Source of the DNA: Herbidospora daliensis
Lineage (GTDB): Bacteria; Actinomycetota; Actinomycetes; Streptosporangiales; Streptosporangiaceae
Assembly (NCBI RefSeq): GCF_001570585.1
Contig: NZ_BBXF01000002.1
Span: forward strand, 620,001-684,000
Length of the DNA: 64,000 nt
Reading direction: 5' to 3'
Shown here: positions 59,527 to 64,000 of the stretch, one piece after another
Layout of the letters: each line of letters starts with the position of its first letter
Position numbering within the stretch: position 1 is the first letter of the stretch
The notes under the pieces: generated by a model
Told to the model about the DNA's origin: nothing
What the model saw: only the letters and a program-made list of their open reading frames with translations
Databases searched by the model: none
Made by a program: the position numbers and the translations under genes

Positions 59527-61536
59527 GTGGCACGACACGATCGTGAGGATCCCCACTCGCTCGAAGACCAGCTGGCCTGGCTCGACGCGATCAAGGAGAT
59601 GCCCGACGAGGTCGACATCGCGGTGTCCGCGGTGACGGCGTCGTCGCTTGCTGCGTCCCAGCAGCCTGCGACGCCAACCGACGAGGTGCCTTCGCCATAC
59701 CCGAAGGACCCATGGCGCTCGGTCCCGGCCGAGCCGGCTCCGTTCCGCGCGGTCGCCGACGTCGACGAGCCGCCCGCGGCCGACAACGGGGTGGAGACGC
59801 TCGACCCGCTGCCGTTCACGACGGGCCGGGGAGCGTTCGCCGACTCCCCGGTCGACACCGACTCCTACAACGTCGGCGCTTTCGGCGAACGGCCGCCGGC
59901 CGAGCCCGACCTCTCCGACGAGCCGGTACGCGGCTGGCTGGAACCGGCCGTGCCGGTGTCGGACGAGCAGGCCGACTCCGGCCGCTTCCCCCGGCCCGAC
60001 GCCGAGACGGGCCGCTTCTCGCCCGAGGTCGTCTCCGATCTGGCGACCTACGGCCGCCACGACACCGACCCGGGGACCTTCGGGCTGCGTACCGAGAACG
60101 AATCGGACTCCGGCGGTTTCCGGTTCTCCCGCGACACCGACCGGGTCTCCCGCCCCGAGACCGACTCAGGGCCGTTCAAGCTGCCCTCGGAGTCGCGCAC
60201 CGACAGCGACTCCGGCCGCTTCTCCTGGCCCGGCACCGAGCCCGAGGAGATCCCCGCCCCGGACGACACCGACCCGGGCGACCGCTTCCGGCCCATCCGC
60301 GACGCCGAGGAGCCGTTAAGGGGATCCCTGCGGGAGAACCTCAGCACCCCGGCCGAAGCCGCCGCCCCCGCCCCCGGAGAGGCGTTCCGGTCGTCGGCGC
60401 GTGAGGCGCTGGACGCGTACACGAGAGAAGTGCAGCCACCGATCTCGGAGTCGCGCGAGATCGCCGAGCGCGAGCCCTACCAGGCGCGCCGCCGCCAGCC
60501 CGACAACCTGCCCGCACCGGCCTTCTCCACCCCGTCGCGGGCCCTCGTGCCCCGCACGTCGAAGCCCTCGGCCGACAGCCTCGACCCCGCGACCCTGCTC
60601 AAGGGCCGCAAAGACGGCCCGGCCACCGGCTGGCGCCGCGTCGTCTTCAAGGCGACGGCCGGCTTGATAAAGCCCGGCGAGGCGCCCGAGGTACGCCGCC
60701 GGCAGGAACTGGTCGCCCGCGCCCGCACCCCCGTCTCGGCGGGCCACCACCGCGTCGCGGTCCTCAGTCTCAAGGGCGGCGTCGGCAAGACGACCACGAC
60801 CGTGGGCCTCGGCGCGACGCTGGCCCAGGTCCGCGGCGACCGCGTGATCGCCGTCGACGCCAACCCCGACCGTGGAACGCTCTCCGACAAGGTCGAACTG
60901 GAGACCTCGGCGACCATCCGTGACCTGCTGAACGAGCGCGGGGACATCCGGCGGTACGTCGACATCCGGGCCTTCACCTCTCAGACGCCCTCGCGGCTGG
61001 AGATCCTGGGGTCTGACCGGGACCCTTCGGTGTCCGAAGCCTTCTCCGCCGAGGACTACCAGGCGGTTTCCGCGGTCCTGGAGAACTTCTACTCGATCTG
61101 CATCACCGACTGCGGGACGGGGCTGCTGCACTCGGCCATGTCCGGGGTGCTCGGGCTTGCTGACCAATTGGTTCTCGTCAGCAGTCCTTCTGTGGACGGG
61201 GCTCGGGCGGCTTCGGCGACGCTGGACTGGCTGGAGGCGCACGACTACGGAGACCTGGTTCGGTCGGCGACTGTGGTGTTGTGCAGTGTGCGGCCTCGGT
61301 CGAAGTCGACGGTGGACCTGAAGCGGCTTGAGGCGCACTTCGCGGCTCGGTGCCGGGCTGTGGTTCGGGTGCCTTACGACCCGCACCTTGAGGAAGGGGC
61401 GGAGATCGACCTGGAGAGGCTGCAGGAGCCTACTCGGGCGGCGTTCCTTCGGCTGGCTGCTTCTGTGGGGGATGGGTTCGCGGGGGCGCCGGGGATGGGG
61501 GAACGGCGGTACTCCGAGATTCCGGATCACATCTAG
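59527..61536 (+). CDS. MinD/ParA-like P-loop ATPase with a long acidic repeat domain
   Basis: A 669-residue protein. Residues about 1-350 are acidic and disordered and contain six copies of [DE][STP]GxF (about 148-232: DSGRF, ETGRF, DPGTF, DSGGF, DSGPF, DSGRF). Residues about 408-669 are a deviant-Walker ATPase: LSLKGGVGKTTTTVGLG, AVDANPDRGTLSDKV, ITDCGTGLLHSAM. It resembles the MinD-like ATPases of type VII secretion/EspI and CpaE proteins, so a positioning role is possible. GAGGGGGAAACACG precedes the GTG. The last third has more T-ending codons. Confidence 0.8.
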   Translation: MARHDREDPHSLEDQLAWLDAIKEMPDEVDIAVSAVTASSLAASQQPATPTDEVPSPYPKDPWRSVPAEPAPFRAVADVDEPPAADNGVETLDPLPFTTGRGAFADSPVDTDSYNVGAFGERPPAEPDLSDEPVRGWLEPAVPVSDEQADSGRFPRPDAETGRFSPEVVSDLATYGRHDTDPGTFGLRTENESDSGGFRFSRDTDRVSRPETDSGPFKLPSESRTDSDSGRFSWPGTEPEEIPAPDDTDPGDRFRPIRDAEEPLRGSLRENLSTPAEAAAPAPGEAFRSSAREALDAYTREVQPPISESREIAEREPYQARRRQPDNLPAPAFSTPSRALVPRTSKPSADSLDPATLLKGRKDGPATGWRRVVFKATAGLIKPGEAPEVRRRQELVARARTPVSAGHHRVAVLSLKGGVGKTTTTVGLGATLAQVRGDRVIAVDANPDRGTLSDKVELETSATIRDLLNERGDIRRYVDIRAFTSQTPSRLEILGSDRDPSVSEAFSAEDYQAVSAVLENFYSICITDCGTGLLHSAMSGVLGLADQLVLVSSPSVDGARAASATLDWLEAHDYGDLVRSATVVLCSVRPRSKSTVDLKRLEAHFAARCRAVVRVPYDPHLEEGAEIDLERLQEPTRAAFLRLAASVGDGFAGAPGMGERRYSEIPDHI

Positions 61537-61544
61537 TGGCGTGG

Positions 61545-61574
61545 CTCTCCCGTCTTCTGGTGGGGGCGGGAGAG
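61545..61574 (+). terminator. Hairpin after the MinD-like gene
   Basis: CTCTCCCG (61545-61552) pairs with CGGGAGAG (61567-61574), loop 14 nt. Confidence 0.55.
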
Positions 61575-61615
61575 AGTAGGGTTGCGTTCTGTGGTGCCCC
61601 TTTGGGGGTGCTGTT

Positions 61616-61704
61616 GGAGAGCTCGCCTAGTGGACGATGGCGGCGGTCTTGAAAACCGCTAGGGGCGGTGACGTTCCTCGTGGGTTCGAATCCCACGCTC
61701 TCCG
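61616..61704 (+). tRNA. tRNA-Ser (anticodon UGA)
   Basis: An 89-nt gene: acceptor stem GGAGAGC/GCTCTCC, anticodon stem GCGGT/ACCGC with loop CTTGAAA (anticodon TGA), a long variable arm, T-arm GTGGGTTCGAATCCCAC. CCA is not encoded. A decayed copy lies about 1.9 kb downstream, so its 3' end probably served as an attachment site. Confidence 0.96.
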
Positions 61705-62045
61705 CCTAGCTTGGAAAACGTGGTCTGACCTGGCCTGACGGGTGGCCTGGGTGATCATTTCTTGGGTATGCAGCCGTGAGCCGTCGTGGGCGGCCCTGCC
61801 CCGCTTCGGCCTTCCTAGCCTCGGATCGAGCGTCGTACATCACCGGCGCCGACTACCTGGTGACCTACCGCCTCCATGCGCGCTTGATATGAGGCTCAAC
61901 CGGAACGTGTTGACCGGGGTCGCGTGACTATTTACGGTGCTTTCGACTCATCGCGCCGGAAGCGGCGCCATCGACACTGACGGGGTGTTCAAAACGGGGG
62001 ATCGACTTCGCCATGCCTTTAACGGTGCAAATCGGAGGACAGTAC
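61705..62045. other. Gene-poor left flank of the tRNA-Ser segment
   Basis: 341 bp. It begins with CTAGCTTGGAAAA, which recurs after the tRNA copy at 63625-63637. A 61-codon frame at 61742-61927 has unusual composition and no ribosome site and is not accepted. Base composition is less GC-rich than neighbours (GTGACTATTTACGGTGCTTTCG at about 61925). TATTTACGGTGC may be the promoter of the secreted-protein gene. Confidence 0.4.
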
Positions 62046-63293
62046 ATGGCTGCATCAAAGTCGGTAGTCGCCTTACTCCTCATCTCGATCTTCGTAGCTC
62101 CAGCTGTTCCACCGGCTCAGGCGCACGAAATCCAAGCGCCCACATCCGAAATCACGGCCAACAGCCTCAAGCGTCCAAATCTCGAACTCTCCAGGGCCCT
62201 GGCGGCCGCGGCCACGCCGGGTGCCCGGCGGGCGCCGATCCTCTCGGGAATCCTCCTGGACGAAGCGGGCGAACCCATCAGGGACACCCCGCTGCGCCTG
62301 GACCTCGAACCGTCGCGAGAGGTCACCGCCGCCACGGCAGCGGGTGTCGGCGTCGAGGTCATCAAGCTTGACGAGACCACCACTGACGGCAGCGGCGCCT
62401 TCACGTTCGACGCCCCGGCGCTGACCTCCCTCGACGGCTACATCGACGCCTCGGGGCGGGTCTCCGTCCTCGTCACCTCCGCGGGCGGGCAGCACGCGGT
62501 CATGCGCAGGACGTATTTGTATCCTCCATCGAGAAAAGCGGCACGCTGGCTGAATGCCGGCCCAACCGGTGTGGAATCACCCGTCCGCCGCCTCGCCGCA
62601 AGCTCGGGCGCACCCCGTCTGCAACTGACCGGCCATCGCTCCACCACGTCGATTCCCAACCCGGGGAAATACTGCCCCGATGGCTACGGCGGCTACTCCT
62701 GGAGGAAGTCGAGCCTCCCGGTCATCAAACGCTGGGTCCCGCTCCAGACCGTGCACACGAGATCGAAGACCACCGCCCTGTACGAGTGGTCGACGACCGC
62801 GAAGACCTCAGTCGAGGCGGTGGCCGTCGTCAGCGGCCAAGGCCGTGAGTTCAAGGCCGGATACACGCACGCGCAGACCGTCTCCAGCGGGGTCAAATTC
62901 AAGATCGGGACCAACCAGAACGTCCGCCTTCGGGCCGAGTTCGAGTTCAGAACATGGGATCTGGTGTGTGTCGACAACATCACGCTCAAAACCAAGCTCG
63001 TTGGAGTCTTCGAGTGGCGCCCGGACCGCTTTACGGGAGGAAACTCAAAGCAGTCTCTCAAGAGCAGCTGGCCCTGCAAGTCGGATAACACCACCCAGAT
63101 CGGAAGCGACACGTGGGTGTCGCGAGACTCCACCCACACGGCGTCGGCCTCGATAAAGATCGGAAACGTCAGTGTCGGAGCCATTCAGGAGAACGGCAGT
63201 TCCTGGAAGATGACCTGGAAGCCCAAGAAGAAGACGAAGATCTGCGGAAACAACGACGTCCCCATCCACGCCGCCCAGGTCCGCGAGAAGTAA
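62046..63293 (+). CDS. Secreted protein of unknown function in the tRNA-Ser segment
   Basis: A 415-residue exported protein: signal peptide (about 1-27, ending PAQAHE), a short Ig/carboxypeptidase-regulatory-like domain (about 65-160: GILLDEAGEPIRDTPLRLDLE, TTDGSGAFTFDAPAL), and a C-terminal beta-rich half with six or so cysteines and many Lys/Thr/Ser, ending in KMTWKPKKKTKICGNNDVP. GGAGG lies 7 nt before the ATG. The codon use and amino acids (more Lys, Asn, Ile) differ from the neighbours, in line with transfer. No family is recognised. Confidence 0.8.
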   Translation: MAASKSVVALLLISIFVAPAVPPAQAHEIQAPTSEITANSLKRPNLELSRALAAAATPGARRAPILSGILLDEAGEPIRDTPLRLDLEPSREVTAATAAGVGVEVIKLDETTTDGSGAFTFDAPALTSLDGYIDASGRVSVLVTSAGGQHAVMRRTYLYPPSRKAARWLNAGPTGVESPVRRLAASSGAPRLQLTGHRSTTSIPNPGKYCPDGYGGYSWRKSSLPVIKRWVPLQTVHTRSKTTALYEWSTTAKTSVEAVAVVSGQGREFKAGYTHAQTVSSGVKFKIGTNQNVRLRAEFEFRTWDLVCVDNITLKTKLVGVFEWRPDRFTGGNSKQSLKSSWPCKSDNTTQIGSDTWVSRDSTHTASASIKIGNVSVGAIQENGSSWKMTWKPKKKTKICGNNDVPIHAAQVREK

Positions 63294-63533
63294 ATGAAGC
63301 ATTTAGGACCGCCGCGTCTTCGAATGTGCACGAGATCGAGCCGCCGGCCGCTCGACGGCGCGGCCGGCGCTTCCTGGGCGCCGTTCAAGAAGCCCGCGAA
63401 AGGAAGCCCGGGAGAGGTCGCCGGCTTGCTGCTTGCGAACGCCCAAGAGGTGGTGGAGACGGTTGTCCAGTCGGCCGGTCGCGCCGTGGAGGCAGGCGGC
63501 GTACGCGATATACGCGAGATGATCTTGTGGTGA
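63294..63533 (+). CDS. Doubtful short ORF after the secreted protein
   Basis: A 79-residue frame starting directly at the base after the upstream stop (TAA then ATG). The middle, PAKGSPGEVAGLLLANAQEVVETVVQSAGRAVEAGG, looks like real amphipathic helix, but there is no ribosome site and the first 25 residues are unusual. It may be the end of an older broken gene. Confidence 0.35.
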   Translation: MKHLGPPRLRMCTRSSRRPLDGAAGASWAPFKKPAKGSPGEVAGLLLANAQEVVETVVQSAGRAVEAGGVRDIREMILW

Positions 63534-63548
63534 GTCTTGATCGCAAAT

Positions 63549-63637
63549 GGGAGGGCTATCATCGCCAATTTCGCGGGGTCTTGAAACCGTCAGGGGATGG
63601 TGACGTGCCTCGTGGGTTCTCCGCCTAGCTTGGAAAA
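63549..63637 (+). pseudogene. Decayed partial copy of tRNA-Ser (probable attachment-site remnant)
   Basis: From 63577 on, GGTCTTGAAA-CCG, then AGGGG, GGTGACG and CCTCGTGGGTT, and after a 13-nt deletion of the T-loop (CGAATCCCACGCT) CTCCGCCTAGCTTGGAAAA, match the tRNA-Ser gene and its 3' flank in order. The 5' part (GGAGGGCT at about 63550) is weakly similar. It cannot fold as a functional tRNA. Confidence 0.85.
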
Positions 63638-63733
63638 TGGGCTTATGTCGATTCCAGCCCTCCTTTTCGGCTGATCAGAGACCGTTGACCACATCGCCTG
63701 ACCTGGTTCCTGGGCCTTGCAGGCATGCTTCTG

Positions 63734-63753
63734 TGTACTATCTCACTAGTACA
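63734..63753. promoter_or_regulatory. Operator of the GntR-family gene
   Basis: TGTACTA-TCTCAC-TAGTACA is a perfect 7-bp inverted repeat with a 6-bp spacer, the form of YtrA-subfamily operators. It lies 28 bp before the start codon and probably overlaps the promoter. Confidence 0.7.
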
Positions 63754-63781
63754 TTGAGACATGCTGTCATGGAGGTCGTGC

Positions 63782-64000
63782 GTGTTCGCGTTCCGAGTGC
63801 TTGACCGGTCAGGCGTACCGGCCTATCTCCAGCTGGTCGATCAGGTGCGTCGCGGCCTTCTGCTGGGCCACCTTCAGGAGGGCGACCAGTTGCCCACCGT
63901 GCGGGCGGTCGCGTCCGCGGTGGTGATCAATCCGAATACCGTGGCCAAGGCCTATCGCGAGCTGGAGCACGCCGGGCTGGCCGTGGCGCGCGCCGGGCAG
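63782..64000 (+). CDS. GntR-family (YtrA-type) transcriptional regulator, 3' end cut off
   Basis: The first 73 codons are visible: VPAYLQLVDQVRRGLLLGHLQEGDQLPTVRAVASAV then NPNTVAKAYRELEHAGLA, a GntR winged HTH. The YtrA type has only a short C-terminal helix pair and usually represses an ABC exporter encoded downstream. GGAGG lies 6 nt before the GTG. A palindromic operator upstream indicates autoregulation. Confidence 0.93.
   Translation, partial: MFAFRVLDRSGVPAYLQLVDQVRRGLLLGHLQEGDQLPTVRAVASAVVINPNTVAKAYRELEHAGLAVARAGQ

Noticed and set aside
61742-61927. 61-codon open frame after tRNA-Ser
   Set aside because: No ribosome site or leaderless signal, odd composition, and part of the gene-poor flank.
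63294-63533. Short frame as an integrase remnant
   Set aside because: No tyrosine- or serine-recombinase motif can be seen in its 79 residues.

Overview
The window is dense, very GC-rich, high-coding-density DNA from a filamentous-type actinobacterium. The gene order fhaA-fhaB-pstP-rodA-pbpA-pknA-pknB beside a tRNA-Leu gene, with crgA, a class E sortase and pabA/trpG on its far side, is the conserved oriC-proximal cell-division/cell-wall block of Actinobacteria. Bpa (the proteasome activator), GntR/YtrA-type and MerR-type regulators, SigE-family sigma factors and widespread leaderless start signals fit this. I infer a member of the Streptosporangiales or a close relative; species cannot be fixed from the sequence alone.

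Layout. 1-8.8 kb: a metallo-beta-lactamase-fold protein, then class Ia ribonucleotide reductase (nrdA-nrdB) behind two NrdR-like boxes and a cobalamin riboswitch, then a hypoxia/redox module (DosS-like kinase, PNPOx-fold protein, DosR-like regulator) tied together by three DosR-type palindromes, and a TspO-like membrane protein. 8.8-15.4 kb: secreted acetylxylan-esterase/CBM2 protein, a divergent MerR/methyltransferase pair sharing a 24-bp operator, DUF72, a SigE-family sigma factor with its probable membrane partner, and an AI-2E-family permease. 15.5-28 kb: cyclophilin, rhomboid protease, crgA, sortase, pabA/trpG and the seven-gene phospho-signalling/cell-wall operon, ending at tRNA-Leu(CAG). 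28-36 kb: two CorC/CNNM proteins, an LCP ligase, GPP34, an Fpg/Nei glycosylase, rhodanese, and a two-gene operon of an EF-hand protein plus a CqsA-like alpha-oxoamine synthase.

36-47 kb: NlpC/P60, a large secreted ThuA-domain protein, a TPP-riboswitch-controlled CytX-type permease, a polyproline surface protein with a DUF4239 partner, ogt, a PAS/GAF histidine kinase, an RsbW-like ATPase, a short YidC paralogue with two tiny membrane proteins, and an OmpR-type regulator. 47-57 kb: STAS antagonist, GT2 and two GT-C mannosyltransferase-like proteins around a 720-residue membrane protein, then DUF4446, pheA, serS and a cold-shock gene. 57-64 kb: HAD phosphatase, bpa, quinone oxidoreductase, a MinD/ParA-like ATPase with an acidic repeat domain, tRNA-Ser(UGA), and a roughly 1.9-kb segment bounded by that tRNA and a decayed copy of it, containing one secreted protein; the window ends inside a GntR gene with its operator.

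Recurring themes: many monocistronic genes carry a TANNNT hexamer 5-8 nt before the start codon (leaderless transcripts), four convergent gene pairs share the self-complementary stop tetranucleotide CTAG, and operon genes overlap by ATGA/GTGA. The points most worth following are the CqsA-like/EF-hand operon, the DosR-box cluster beside a B12-controlled ribonucleotide reductase, and the tRNA-Ser-bounded insertion.
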